From: Mammaliicoccus sciuri
Lineage (GTDB): Bacteria > Bacillota > Bacilli > Staphylococcales > Staphylococcaceae
Assembly: GCF_002901825.1 (NCBI RefSeq)
Contig: NZ_PPQD01000017.1
Coordinates: forward strand, 333,719 to 397,718
Direction of reading: 5' to 3'
Length of the DNA stretch: 64,000 bases
Shown: one piece after another, positions 17,579 to 25,985 of the stretch
Numbering within the stretch: position 1 is the first letter of the stretch
How the letters are laid out: each line of letters begins with the position of its first letter
Made by a program: the position numbers and the translations under genes
Notes under the pieces: model-generated
Database searches by the model: none
What the model was told of the DNA's origin: nothing
What the model saw: only the letters and a program-made list of their open reading frames with translations

Positions 17579-20500
17579 TTGATACATGTACTTAATTTCA
17601 ATAGTGAGATTATTGATTTTATCAGTCAAGATGATTCTGCGATTATTCGAGCAGAACACACTAGAAGTAAAGAAGACAAAAGTGAACTGTTAAATATCAC
17701 CTTACTTTCAGAAAGAGGAGAACATTTTAAAGAACGAAATAGAGTTATTATCCAAGAGCCTAATGGTGCATATAAAGAATTTATAATTAATAGACTTGAA
17801 GAAGAAGGTCAATATCTAGAAATAGAATGTGATGCTTCATATGTAGAAGACATTGGTAAAGCAAAACCTATACCAGCTGGTAAGTTTACGAAAATGACTG
17901 TAAATGAGGCACTTTCAGAAACGTTAAAAGATTCAGGTTGGGAAGTTGGTCTTTGTGAATATGGTGGAATCAAGTCAATGTCATGGACTTCTGTACGAAC
18001 ACCCCATGAAATAATTAGTCAATTAACAACCACTTATAAATTAGAGCCAGACTATGTCATTGAGATTAAAGGTAATGAAGTCGTGAGAAGAAAAGTTAAT
18101 ATGATTCAACCGAAACCTTTATTTGAAGGAAAGGAAATCATATATGGTAAAGATTTAATCTCTATGAAAAGAACGGTTGATATGTCAGAAGTTAAAACAG
18201 CCTTATTTGCTTTTGGTCCTGAAAAAGACGATGGAACACGTATCAGTACAGTTGTGGTAGATGATGAAGCACAACAACAGTTTAATTTACCTAAACGTTA
18301 TTTATGGGGTATATATGAGCCTGAATCAGATGACCAAGATATGACACTTGAGAGACTGATCACTTTGACTAAGACCGAGTTGAACAAGCGTAAGTCTTCA
18401 GCATTAAGCTATGAAATAGATGCATTTGATTTAGAGAAAGAGTACCCTCATGAAATTATTAGATTTGGAGATATTGTTAGGATTAAAAATCCAGATTACA
18501 CGCCAAGTTTATATGCAGAAAGTGAAGTTGTTGGTTTCGTACACGAATTAATTTCAGACGACTTAACATGGCAGTTTGGAAATGTAATCGAATATAAAGA
18601 AGATGATTTATTAAAATATTTCAGAAGTAGAATGGAAGAAATCGAAAAGAAATTAAATAATAACATCAACAATTCTAATACGATCATCACAGATAGAATT
18701 GAAGAAGAAATTGAAAGATTACAAAGAACTATTCACAGAGGCGAAACAGCACCACCAAGCCCAGAAGAAGGCGACTTTTGGTACGATACTAGCAATTTTA
18801 AAGTTGCAGTATTACGAGAATTTAAAAATGGTCGTTGGGAAAATGCGTCAGCACACGACGTTGAACAAATTGGTGGTATGACGAAAGAAGCTATTATATA
18901 CAACGAAATTAACGGCACATTTCTTTCTATATCTGTACAACATGCAAAAGTAATTAACGAAGTATACGAGGTTTTAAATAGTGAATATTTAGTTGACGAG
19001 GGTATAAGAGATTGGCTTAACAATGAACTAAATATACTTCTTGACATTTATTCAAGCATTACTTCATCACTAGATAGCATGACAGTAGAAACAGCAACGA
19101 TAGGTAAATTAATGGATACACAAGCCATGATAGTTCAATATCGCGGTCAAGCGTATGCACTAAATACGGCGTTGCTTAATGCTAGACAAGCCATTGATGA
19201 ACGCTTTAAATTACTTCAATCGCAATACACAGATGAAAAATACAACGAGGCAATGCAAAAGGTAGCTGAAAAGTTTGGGTTTGAATATAAAGAAGATGGT
19301 TTTCTTGTTGGAGATGGTTCTTTAATAAGCGGTGCAATTCAAGCATTACGTGAGGACACTGAAGAACAATTCAAGCAAGTGGTAAAAGGTGTTGATTATG
19401 AAACGGATAAGAAAGGTATTATCGAACGTTTAAATGGTGCTGATAGTGCAAGAGAACAATTAGATAAATTGATAAAAGACCGTGTAACTTTAAATGAATA
19501 CAACAACATGAAGGTAGGTACAGAAAACCTATTATTAAATAGTTTGTATCAAGACAAAGCGACTAGCAGTTCATTAACTCATGCTTTTTTCAGATACTAC
19601 TTAACGACACCTTTAAAAGTTGGTAAGACGTATACATTTACTTGTAACTTTAATACAACGGACACTAATCAAAGTGGAAGAACATCTGTCAGAGGATATA
19701 CACCAGATAATGGCCTGATAGATGTCGATATTGTAGAAGGTAAAATCAAAGTAACGTTTGTTGCTAAAGTTGAGAGTTCTACATTCCTAGTTTATAAAGA
19801 TATTGCAGGTACTTCGCCACATACATTGAATGTGAATGTTACTAATGCAATGTTAGTAGAAGGCGATAAAATTGGCGACTATCAACAAGCACCTAAAGAA
19901 ACCGCAGAACGTCTTAAAACAATGGAAACAGGCATTGAACAAAATGGTATAGATATATCATTAAGAGCCAAAGAAACAGACTTGAACAAGACAAAACAAA
20001 CGCTATCTAAAATTGCAGCCGAAATTTTAGTGAACACGACAACAGGCGTGACATTAAAGTATGACGAGAATGGAACAGTAAGTGATGTTACAGTTGGTCC
20101 TAGTGGCGTTAAACTGAATACGAATGTGTTTGAGATAAATGACGGGGACGTTATCGTTATGAACGGTGTCACAACGATTAAAGACGCATACATTGACAAA
20201 CTATTCTCAAAACAAGCGACAATCAATTACTTAAATAGTGTTGATATAACAGCGAAACGTATTGAGGCAAAAGACAATAAAGCATCTGTAAACATCGAAA
20301 ATGGCACAATAACGATGACTAGAGCAGATGGTCATAAACTTGATATGGGTATTAATGGTATTGAAATGTTAAATCCCGATGGGTCTAAACGTTTTAGTAT
20401 GGACAGATTATTAGTTACAAGTGCAGCATTAGGTACATCTAATTCAAATGTATATCTTGCGGCTCAACAAGGTTATGAGGTAAGAGCAGTTGATATTACG

Positions 20501-21382
20501 CAAATACCAAGTGACGGTGCATGGGATAGTTACAGATATGTACCTATCAGAGCGCATAGCTTTATAGGCGATAAATTGATGACTAACGCAGGAACTAACT
20601 TGTATTTAGGTTCAGACGCAGAAATACGAATGACCTCTCGTGGTGGTTATAATGGCACAGATACTATATATAGAAATGTAAGAGCATTAGGATATTTCGG
20701 TAACTTTTTAGATTCTAATTATGTTACAGCGGGGCAACATATCTATATTCGTCCGGACAGTGGTTCAGAGGTTAGATTCACTGTTAGAGGTACAACAGAA
20801 AATTATGTTGATATTCGAGGTGGTATAGGTTGGTTAGCTTCAATAGCGCATAGAGATACAAATGCAAGATTTTATATTGGTAGCGATAATGGCGTTAGAA
20901 TTACAGGACGTTCTTTATATAATGGTGGGGATATTATTTGGCGCGACTTAGCGGCTAATGGACTATATGCCAACTTCTTAGATATCAACCCTAATACAAA
21001 TGCCGTAAATCTTTATTTAAGGGCTGACGGAGAAGTGCGAATTACTAAAAGAAATACGACTGATAGTTATATACCTATCAGAGCAGCAAGTGCAACGTGG
21101 ACATCTTCTGAACGTTATAAATATGATATTGAGAATTGGGATATAGATGTATTAGAACATTTGGTTGATCGAGTGCAGTTATATAGTTATAAGCTATATT
21201 CAGAAATCGAAGAAGACAGTCAAAGAGTTAGACACGGTGTTGTTTTAGAAAGAGAAACGCCAGACGAATGGAAAAATGGGGACGGTGTCGATTCTTATGA
21301 AATGACGGCATGGTGTCTTAAAGCTATACAAGAATTAACTAAAAAAGTCCGTACATTAGAAGCGGAATTGGAGGCAAAATAA
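17579..21382 (+). CDS. Tail-associated lysin/fibre (Tal) with S74 chaperone end
   Basis: A 1267-aa tail-tip protein. Residues 1 to about 370 match prophage endopeptidase tail (Tal) proteins, including MKRTVDMSEVKTALFAFGP. A coiled coil (370-400) leads to a TAPPSPEEGDFWYD linker, long fibre segments and beta-rich repeats (IRPDSGSEVRFTVRG). The last 95 residues resemble the peptidase S74 intramolecular chaperone: SSERYKYDIENW supplies the Ser (S1177) and Lys of the self-cleavage dyad, ending with AWCLKAIQELTKKV. TTG start after AAGGAGGTGA. It probably binds the host wall polymer. Confidence 0.82.
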   Translation: MIHVLNFNSEIIDFISQDDSAIIRAEHTRSKEDKSELLNITLLSERGEHFKERNRVIIQEPNGAYKEFIINRLEEEGQYLEIECDASYVEDIGKAKPIPAGKFTKMTVNEALSETLKDSGWEVGLCEYGGIKSMSWTSVRTPHEIISQLTTTYKLEPDYVIEIKGNEVVRRKVNMIQPKPLFEGKEIIYGKDLISMKRTVDMSEVKTALFAFGPEKDDGTRISTVVVDDEAQQQFNLPKRYLWGIYEPESDDQDMTLERLITLTKTELNKRKSSALSYEIDAFDLEKEYPHEIIRFGDIVRIKNPDYTPSLYAESEVVGFVHELISDDLTWQFGNVIEYKEDDLLKYFRSRMEEIEKKLNNNINNSNTIITDRIEEEIERLQRTIHRGETAPPSPEEGDFWYDTSNFKVAVLREFKNGRWENASAHDVEQIGGMTKEAIIYNEINGTFLSISVQHAKVINEVYEVLNSEYLVDEGIRDWLNNELNILLDIYSSITSSLDSMTVETATIGKLMDTQAMIVQYRGQAYALNTALLNARQAIDERFKLLQSQYTDEKYNEAMQKVAEKFGFEYKEDGFLVGDGSLISGAIQALREDTEEQFKQVVKGVDYETDKKGIIERLNGADSAREQLDKLIKDRVTLNEYNNMKVGTENLLLNSLYQDKATSSSLTHAFFRYYLTTPLKVGKTYTFTCNFNTTDTNQSGRTSVRGYTPDNGLIDVDIVEGKIKVTFVAKVESSTFLVYKDIAGTSPHTLNVNVTNAMLVEGDKIGDYQQAPKETAERLKTMETGIEQNGIDISLRAKETDLNKTKQTLSKIAAEILVNTTTGVTLKYDENGTVSDVTVGPSGVKLNTNVFEINDGDVIVMNGVTTIKDAYIDKLFSKQATINYLNSVDITAKRIEAKDNKASVNIENGTITMTRADGHKLDMGINGIEMLNPDGSKRFSMDRLLVTSAALGTSNSNVYLAAQQGYEVRAVDITQIPSDGAWDSYRYVPIRAHSFIGDKLMTNAGTNLYLGSDAEIRMTSRGGYNGTDTIYRNVRALGYFGNFLDSNYVTAGQHIYIRPDSGSEVRFTVRGTTENYVDIRGGIGWLASIAHRDTNARFYIGSDNGVRITGRSLYNGGDIIWRDLAANGLYANFLDINPNTNAVNLYLRADGEVRITKRNTTDSYIPIRAASATWTSSERYKYDIENWDIDVLEHLVDRVQLYSYKLYSEIEEDSQRVRHGVVLERETPDEWKNGDGVDSYEMTAWCLKAIQELTKKVRTLEAELEAK

Positions 21383-21543
21383 TGAATGAACAAAGCATAC
21401 AAGCAAATCCACAAATTGTTATAAGCAATCTAGTACAGGAAAATTCAAGACTAACGCATGAGAATGCAGTGTTAAAAGCAATAATTCAAGAACAAAACGA
21501 TCAATTACAAACTGATAATCAAGCGCCTGCTCAAAGCGAGTAA
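21382..21543 (+). CDS. Small coiled-coil phage protein
   Basis: A 53-aa frame starting at an ATG that overlaps the Tal stop (TAATG), with GGAGG at 21370-21374 well spaced. The product is a heptad-rich helix (VQENSRLTHENAVLKAIIQE) with a polar tail. Short proteins of this sort commonly follow the tail fibre in staphylococcal phages. Function unknown. Confidence 0.65.
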   Translation: MNEQSIQANPQIVISNLVQENSRLTHENAVLKAIIQEQNDQLQTDNQAPAQSE

Positions 21544-21583
21544 GGTGCTTTTTTATATATAAAAATTTAAAGGAGTGTTTTAA

Positions 21584-21871
21584 ATGGAAATGAATATCAA
21601 ACAGTATTTTTTAGTAGAGCGTGACGAAAAAGGACAAGAAACATGTCTAATCAAGAATTATGGGAACGGCTTTAATAAAGGCGGAACGCCTCAATCAGCT
21701 CATAAGTTTATGAATGAAGCAGACGCTAAAACAGCTTGTACAGTACAGAACACATTAGCAACAATTTTTGGTAATAACACATTCACTTATTACATTGAAG
21801 AAACAATTTCACGTACTAAAAAACAACAAGACGGACAGAATTACGTAGAAGGTACAGAAGAGACAGAGTAG
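21584..21871 (+). CDS. Phage hypothetical protein
   Basis: A 95-aa protein after the tail fibre with AGGAG upstream of ATG 21584. It looks like a small mixed alpha/beta fold (QYFLVERDEKGQETCLIKNY, then AKTACTVQNTLATIFG, then FTYYIEET). I do not recognise the family; similar-sized genes of unknown role occupy this site in staphylococcal phages. Confidence 0.6.
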   Translation: MEMNIKQYFLVERDEKGQETCLIKNYGNGFNKGGTPQSAHKFMNEADAKTACTVQNTLATIFGNNTFTYYIEETISRTKKQQDGQNYVEGTEETE

Positions 21872-21876
21872 ATCAT

Positions 21877-21909
21877 AAAGCACTTACTAATGTAGGTGCT
21901 TTTAGATTC
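21877..21909 (+). terminator. Hairpin between small tail-region genes
   Basis: AAAGCACTTAC (21877-21887) and GTAGGTGCTTT (21892-21902) form an 11-bp stem with one G-U pair and a short T tract. Probably a weak terminator. Confidence 0.5.
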
Positions 21910-21929
21910 TAATGAAAGTAGGTGCTTTA

Positions 21930-22373
21930 ATGACGGGCAGAAAAGGATTGAACTTTTTTCATTTTTACGCAATTGCGTGGGATTTCGCTTTTGGAATTTG
22001 TTGTATTGTTCGAGGTAGTTATTGGATTCTTTTTGCTGAGAAAGCACAATACGAAAGTGAACTCTACACAGCTATGCATAAGGTGATGCCTTTAACGATT
22101 TGGGGCATTCCATTTGTACTTGCTGGAATATTAATTATTCTTGCAGGAATCAAACTACCATATCATCAAACAAGTATTAGTTTTTATAGATTGACTGCAT
22201 GGGGATATGCAATAGCATGTCCTTTTTATTATATTTTCTCAACGGCTGGTTTTGACAGTGGCTTAAATTTAGTCACGCCAATTATGAATCTTTCCTTTTC
22301 TATATTTTGTGGAGCAACTGCACTATTAGCTTACAAAAACATTTCTGAAATGAAGCAAGAAAAGAGTAAGTAA
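21930..22373 (+). CDS. Four-TM phage membrane protein
   Basis: A 147-aa protein with four hydrophobic segments (around residues 8-33, 51-74, 82-106 and 112-135) and a basic C-terminal end. Start taken at ATG 21930, six bases after AGGTG; an in-frame ATG at 21912 is possible. It lies in the block before the holin, so a role in lysis timing or superinfection is possible but not shown. Confidence 0.6.
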   Translation: MTGRKGLNFFHFYAIAWDFAFGICCIVRGSYWILFAEKAQYESELYTAMHKVMPLTIWGIPFVLAGILIILAGIKLPYHQTSISFYRLTAWGYAIACPFYYIFSTAGFDSGLNLVTPIMNLSFSIFCGATALLAYKNISEMKQEKSK

Positions 22374-22759
22374 TGAATTATCTAACAACAGAGAAATATT
22401 ATGAAGACGAACTACGCCGTGAGAAAGATAAAGGTAAATTACATGCAAGAATAAACGAAGTAGAAGATAAACACGATCAGAACTTTAATGCTTTGAATTT
22501 AACAATACGAACATTTATAGAAGGACAAAAACCAATAAATGAAAATATGAAAGGAATTCGTGATGATTTAAAAGAGGTCAATACCATATTAATAGATTAC
22601 GTAAAGAAAACAGACAGTATTGAAACTGAATTAAAACGAGTCCAAGAAAGCCAACAAGCAGGTGTTGTAGATAGAAACAAGTTTCTCATAACAATAATTA
22701 CAGCTGGACTTGGGGCAGGTGGATTTGTGCCAGTTTTAATACAAGTCTTATTTAAATAA
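22373..22759 (+). CDS. DUF2951-like phage protein
   Basis: A 128-aa protein with N-terminal YLTTEKYYEDELRREKDKGK, a long coiled coil, and a C-terminal transmembrane segment (about residues 102-126), matching the layout of DUF2951 proteins of staphylococcal phages found just before the holin. The start overlaps the upstream stop (TAATG). Role unknown; the build resembles haemolysin XhlA-type proteins. Confidence 0.65.
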   Translation: MNYLTTEKYYEDELRREKDKGKLHARINEVEDKHDQNFNALNLTIRTFIEGQKPINENMKGIRDDLKEVNTILIDYVKKTDSIETELKRVQESQQAGVVDRNKFLITIITAGLGAGGFVPVLIQVLFK

Positions 22760-22771
22760 GGAGGCAATAGC

Positions 22772-23032
22772 ATGAAAATCAACTGGAAAGTACGAATCAA
22801 GCAAAAATCATTTTGGGTAGCCATTATATCGGCTATCCTTTTATTTGCTCAACAAGTAGCGGGTGCATTCGATTACGATATAACAGTGTATACAGACCAA
22901 ATAACAAATATTGTGAATAGTGTATTGGGTGTGTTGGTGTTACTAGGTGTAGTGCAAGACCCAACAACGCGTGGTATCAAAGATAGTGAACAAGCACAAC
23001 GATATACAAAACCTAGAAAGTCGGCTGAATGA
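22772..23032 (+). CDS. Holin (phi LC3 family)
   Basis: An 86-aa class II holin: INWKVRIKQKSFWVAIISA opens the first membrane helix, DYDITVYTDQITNIVNSVLGVLVLLGVVQDPTT contains the second and the family's signature, and a basic tail follows. It permeabilises the membrane so the endolysin can reach the wall. The coding end forms part of the terminator hairpin. Confidence 0.92.
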   Translation: MKINWKVRIKQKSFWVAIISAILLFAQQVAGAFDYDITVYTDQITNIVNSVLGVLVLLGVVQDPTTRGIKDSEQAQRYTKPRKSAE

Positions 23033-23046
23033 TCAGTCGGCTTTTT
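23018..23046 (+). terminator. Terminator overlapping holin stop
   Basis: An 11-bp stem (23018-23028 with 23033-23043, two G-U pairs) and loop ATGA includes the holin stop codon and ends in TTTTT. It would separate holin from endolysin transcription. Confidence 0.65.
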
Positions 23047-23107
23047 ATTATGACTTGGTTATGACAGTGCAGTTATAGCCAAGAAAAAACTAAAGGAGAG
23101 ATTTATA

Positions 23108-23977
23108 ATGAAAGATATTTATTCAAATCACATTCAAGGAAGTAAGTTAACAGGTAAAAAAGCAAGTATTGCAGGTATTGTTATTCACAATGATTATGGT
23201 TCAATGACACCTAATCAGTATTTACCATGGTTATATACAAGAGAACAAAACGGAACGCATGTTAATGGGTGGGCTTCAGTTTATGTAAACAAAGATGAGA
23301 CGCTTTGGTATCACCCAACAGATTATGTAGAATGGCATTGTGGTAATAACTGGGCTAACAGTAATCTGATCGGATTCGAAGTTTGTCAATCACACCCAGC
23401 AGCAGGTTTAACAGATGCCCAGTTCAAATTAAATGAAGAGGCAACATTTAAAGTAGCAGCAGCTGTCATGAAGTCTTATGGTTTGCCAGTCAATCGCACG
23501 ACAGTTAATCTTCATAGACAGTATTTTGGCACATCTTGTCCTCATCGTTCTTGGGATATGCATGTAGGAAAAAACGCACCAGATACGTTAGCTAATCGTA
23601 ATAAGTTAAAAGATTACTTTATTTCTCGTATTAAACATTATTACAACGGTGGCACAACAACTAAACCACCTAAAACAACTTGGAAATGGTCTGGTAAAGC
23701 GACAGCTAAGAAAGGTGTATCTCCAATCGCAGCTAAAAAGAAACCAGGTTTAAACGAACCGGCATTAGCACCACCAAATAACATCTTAGCTGGTCAATAT
23801 ATTAACTTCTTCTCGGTTACTAAAAAGGATAAATATTGGTGGGCAGAGTTTGAATATCCAACTAACCCTAAAGCTGGACGATTCTATTGTGCATTGGGGC
23901 CTATTACACACAAAGATGAGAAGTTAGAAAAAGAAACCAAATTATGGTTTGACTTGAAGATTACAAGTAAAAAGTAG
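23108..23977 (+). CDS. Endolysin: N-acetylmuramoyl-L-alanine amidase with SH3b
   Basis: A 289-aa lysin. An Amidase_2 domain fills residues 1-180, with the zinc triad H27 (IVIHND), H136 (VNLHRQ) and C144 (TSCPHR). A linker (about 181-215) leads to an SH3_5 wall-binding domain (ISPIAAKKKPGLNEPAL region to the end; WWAEFEYP, RFYCALGPI). It cuts the bond between muramic acid and the stem peptide. It lacks the N-terminal CHAP domain present in the common 480-aa staphylococcal phage lysins. Confidence 0.92.
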   Translation: MKDIYSNHIQGSKLTGKKASIAGIVIHNDYGSMTPNQYLPWLYTREQNGTHVNGWASVYVNKDETLWYHPTDYVEWHCGNNWANSNLIGFEVCQSHPAAGLTDAQFKLNEEATFKVAAAVMKSYGLPVNRTTVNLHRQYFGTSCPHRSWDMHVGKNAPDTLANRNKLKDYFISRIKHYYNGGTTTKPPKTTWKWSGKATAKKGVSPIAAKKKPGLNEPALAPPNNILAGQYINFFSVTKKDKYWWAEFEYPTNPKAGRFYCALGPITHKDEKLEKETKLWFDLKITSKK

Positions 23978-24028
23978 TATTATATGTTTACCCTATTTAG
24001 TTTAACCGCTAGGTAGTTCATACACACA

Positions 24029-24069
24029 AACCCCACTTCTTATTTGTAGAGTGGGGTTATTTTTTTATT
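24029..24069 (+). terminator. Terminator after endolysin
   Basis: AACCCCACT (24029-24037) and AGTGGGGTT (24050-24058) form a 9-bp stem followed by ATTTTTTTATT. End of the late operon. Confidence 0.8.
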
Positions 24070-24108
24070 ATTTAATTTGTTTTGCAAGATAATTAATCGG
24101 GTATTTGT

Positions 24109-24135
24109 ATCTTGTATCTATTATTAATACAAGAT
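24109..24135. promoter_or_regulatory. Palindrome upstream of small gene
   Basis: ATCTTGTAT (24109-24117) and ATACAAGAT (24127-24135) are a perfect 9-bp inverted repeat with a 9-base spacer, ending 7 bases before the ribosome-binding site of the 58-aa gene. It could be an operator or an mRNA hairpin; there is no T-tract after it. Confidence 0.4.
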
Positions 24136-24156
24136 TAATTGAAAGGAATAAGTTTT

Positions 24157-24333
24157 ATGAAAGAAATTAACTATCAAGATTTAAGCGATGATTTATTGTA
24201 TGTTTCTATATTGTTAAATGAAAAATTAAATGGAGACTTCAACAATGATGTAGAAATAGCGATATTAGAAGAATGTATTACTAAATTAAAAAGTACTACC
24301 ATACAAAGTCCTGATTTTAAAACAGAAGTGTGA
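24157..24333 (+). CDS. Small acidic prophage protein, hypothetical
   Basis: A 58-aa acidic helical protein (MKEINYQDLSDDLLYVSILL...) behind AAAGGA, downstream of the endolysin terminator and its own palindrome. It is outside the lytic operon, so it is probably expressed separately. No family recognised. Confidence 0.5.
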   Translation: MKEINYQDLSDDLLYVSILLNEKLNGDFNNDVEIAILEECITKLKSTTIQSPDFKTEV

Positions 24334-24383
24334 TTAAGTATGTTAAGATAACTTTAGACATATTAAACACAATATTACGGCGA

Positions 24384-24416
24384 GCCTACTCATGTAATTG
24401 AGTAGGTTATTATTTT
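24384..24416 (+). terminator. Terminator after 58-aa gene
   Basis: CCTACTCA (24385-24392) and TGAGTAGG (24399-24406) with TTATTATTTT after it. The -35 of the first small-RNA unit begins at the end of this T-tract. Confidence 0.65.
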
Positions 24417-24540
24417 GAATTATGTAATATTAATGATATAATTTGTATAGTTTAAACCTATTATCTCCGTTTTAGTTTTAAACTCATATTTAGTAATACC
24501 TTTTTGCACCTCACTAATAAGTGGGGTGTTATTGTTTTTA
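24415..24540 (+). ncRNA. Candidate small RNA unit A
   Basis: Promoter TTGAAT (24415-24420), 16-base spacer, TATAAT (24437-24442). The predicted transcript starts near 24449. Its 5' hairpin AGTTTAAA/TTTAAACT (24449-24456 with 24477-24484) has a 20-base loop carrying ATCTCC, complementary to a Shine-Dalgarno. A terminator CACCTCACT/AGTGGGGTG (24507-24515, 24520-24528) and T-rich tail follow. There is no credible reading frame. Inference: an independently transcribed RNA of about 90 nt. Confidence 0.45.
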
Positions 24541-24630
24541 AGACGAAATAATGATATAGTAGCTAGATGAAAGTGTTTAACCCTAAAACACTTACCCTCT
24601 ACACAATGCCATGATGTAGGGGGTTTTTAT
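24532..24630 (+). ncRNA. Candidate small RNA unit B
   Basis: TTGTTT (24532-24537), 17-base spacer, TATAGT (24555-24560). The 5' hairpin AAGTGTTT/AAACACTT (24571-24578 with 24586-24593) has loop AACCCTA. The terminator is ACCCTCTACA/TGTAGGGGGT (24594-24603, 24615-24624) with TTTTTATTT. Expected RNA about 65 nt. The -35 overlaps the T-tract of unit A's terminator. Confidence 0.45.
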
Positions 24631-24748
24631 TTGCTTTAATATCAATAGTGTAGTATTACTATAAATAAGCACTTTTTGAGTGCTAGTGTTTCTTAATATA
24701 ACTTCCAATACTAGCCCTGTCACTTTATGTGATGGGGTTTTTATTATG
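24631..24748 (+). ncRNA. Candidate small RNA unit C
   Basis: A weaker promoter TTGCTT (24631-24636), 17 bases, TATTAC (24654-24659). AGCACT/AGTGCT forms a small hairpin, followed by CTAGTGTT/AATACTAG with a loop containing CTTCC. The terminator CCCTGTCAC/GTGATGGGG (24715-24723, 24729-24737) has a TTTTTATT tail. Expected RNA about 75 nt. Confidence 0.38.
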
Positions 24749-24847
24749 TTACAATGATTATAGGTTTGTTTCTCTTCCAAATATAAACAAATCTAATTAA
24801 GTTATCCTATGCCCTGTCACTATAAGTGATGGGGTTGTTTTTTAAAA
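24746..24847 (+). ncRNA. Candidate small RNA unit D
   Basis: Extended -10 TGTTACAAT (24747-24755) without a good -35. Hairpin AGGTTTGTT/AACAAATCT (24762-24770 with 24786-24794) has a loop starting TCTCTTCC, complementary to GGAAGAGA. The terminator (24812-24834) is nearly the same CCCTGTCAC/GTGATGGGG hairpin as unit C, with TTGTTTTTT. Expected RNA about 80 nt. Confidence 0.38.
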
Positions 24848-24889
24848 TTTATTAATTAGTATCTACTAATAGTATTAGGTCTTAATATA

Positions 24890-24952
24890 TGGTATAATAT
24901 AAATGTGTATTAGCAACTAATGTCTTCCCCGATGTTAGTTGCGCTTTTTATA
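24890..24952 (+). ncRNA. Candidate small RNA unit E
   Basis: Extended -10 TGGTATAAT (24890-24898). The short transcript is essentially one 12-bp hairpin, GCAACTAATGTC/GATGTTAGTTGC (24913-24924, 24931-24942), with the loop TTCCCC, then GCTTTTTA. Expected RNA about 45 nt. It ends just before the promoter of the Kiwa-like genes. Confidence 0.38.
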
Positions 24953-24984
24953 AATAAACTCTTTCTACTTTATTGTGTAAAATG

Positions 24985-24990
24985 TATAAT
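24985..24990 (+). promoter_or_regulatory. Probable promoter -10 of kwaB-kwaA
   Basis: TATAAT preceded directly by TG, 34 bases upstream of ATG 25024. No strong -35 is visible. Separate expression from the late operon would suit a defence gene active in the lysogen. Confidence 0.45.
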
Positions 24991-25023
24991 ATTGTTAAAT
25001 ACACACTGAAAGAGGTAAGGGGA

Positions 25024-25974
25024 ATGAATTTAGATAGTATTTTTGATAAATTGAAGGAGATGGATGACGAAGTTATAACAAAATCTGTCTCGTTTGCACT
25101 GGTTAAAAAATCAGATAGTGACAATCAACAAAACTTGTTTTATGAATATAAGGTTGAAGCTGATGTTCAAAAGGATTTATATTCGTTGGTAAAGAATTAC
25201 TTTAACGATAAAAGGATAAGAAACAGAGATAAAAGTAAATACGATGCTGTGATTCAGCGTAAAGATTATAAAGGTTTTTATTTAGTTGCAAAATCAGATT
25301 ATAATCATGTCAAAAAATTTTTTAATGATTTGAAAAATTCTAATTCAATTGGTAGTTCTAAAAATGTAAATATTGAAAAATTTATAGCATATATAATTAC
25401 AATTGAATATGAAACTGATAAGTACATATATTATATAGGAGAAATATCAGCATTAAGCTCCTTAAATAAAACTAAATTTATAGGAAATATTACAGATGAT
25501 AAATTGAAGAAAATTAAACAGAACAATTTAGTTGGATTTAATGAAAAAATGGCTATGTTTATACATGATGAAGAAATGCTAATTAATCAAATTAGTATTT
25601 TTGAAAAATTATGTAATATGCATATAGAATTTGATGAACAGGCAACAAATTTACTGAATACTATATCTGAATATGATGTAATAACTAACTTTGAAAAATT
25701 TGATAAAAAAGTAAAAAAAGATAAAAGATTTTCCAGAAGATTGGCTAAATTAAACGAACATCCTGAAAGAGTTGTAGCTTTTTTTGAAAATATTGAAGGT
25801 GTAAATGAAGTTTTGAATTCTGAAGAATTTAATGAAAAATTTAAAGGGATTGTCTTGGAAAATGGTAAATTGGTATATAAAGAAGAATTAACTCAACAAT
25901 TTATTAGTTTAATTAGTGACTCAGCTTATGAATCTATAGTAGGAAAGCAGAAAAGATTAGATGAAATGATTTAA
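25024..25974 (+). CDS. kwaB: Kiwa system protein KwaB (DUF4868-like)
   Basis: A 316-aa soluble protein. The pattern fits DUF4868: an N-terminal region with TKSVSFALVKKSD, YDAVIQRKDYKGFYLV, then YIGEISALSSLNKTKFIGNITDDKLKKIK, a mid LINQISIFEKLCNM, and a C-terminal helical part with RRLAKLNEHPERVVAFFENI. KwaB is the DNA-binding effector of the two-gene Kiwa anti-phage system. The next gene encodes a membrane protein of KwaA size, which supports the call. ATG 25024 has GAGGTAAGGGG upstream. Assignment is from pattern memory, not a search; the order kwaB-kwaA is opposite to the E. coli locus. Confidence 0.68.
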   Translation: MNLDSIFDKLKEMDDEVITKSVSFALVKKSDSDNQQNLFYEYKVEADVQKDLYSLVKNYFNDKRIRNRDKSKYDAVIQRKDYKGFYLVAKSDYNHVKKFFNDLKNSNSIGSSKNVNIEKFIAYIITIEYETDKYIYYIGEISALSSLNKTKFIGNITDDKLKKIKQNNLVGFNEKMAMFIHDEEMLINQISIFEKLCNMHIEFDEQATNLLNTISEYDVITNFEKFDKKVKKDKRFSRRLAKLNEHPERVVAFFENIEGVNEVLNSEEFNEKFKGIVLENGKLVYKEELTQQFISLISDSAYESIVGKQKRLDEMI

Positions 25975-25985
25975 AGGAGAATGTC

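Noticed and set aside
24592..24780. 62-aa frame on the minus strand
   Set aside because: It runs antisense through two terminator hairpins of the small-RNA array and has no family likeness; judged a chance frame.
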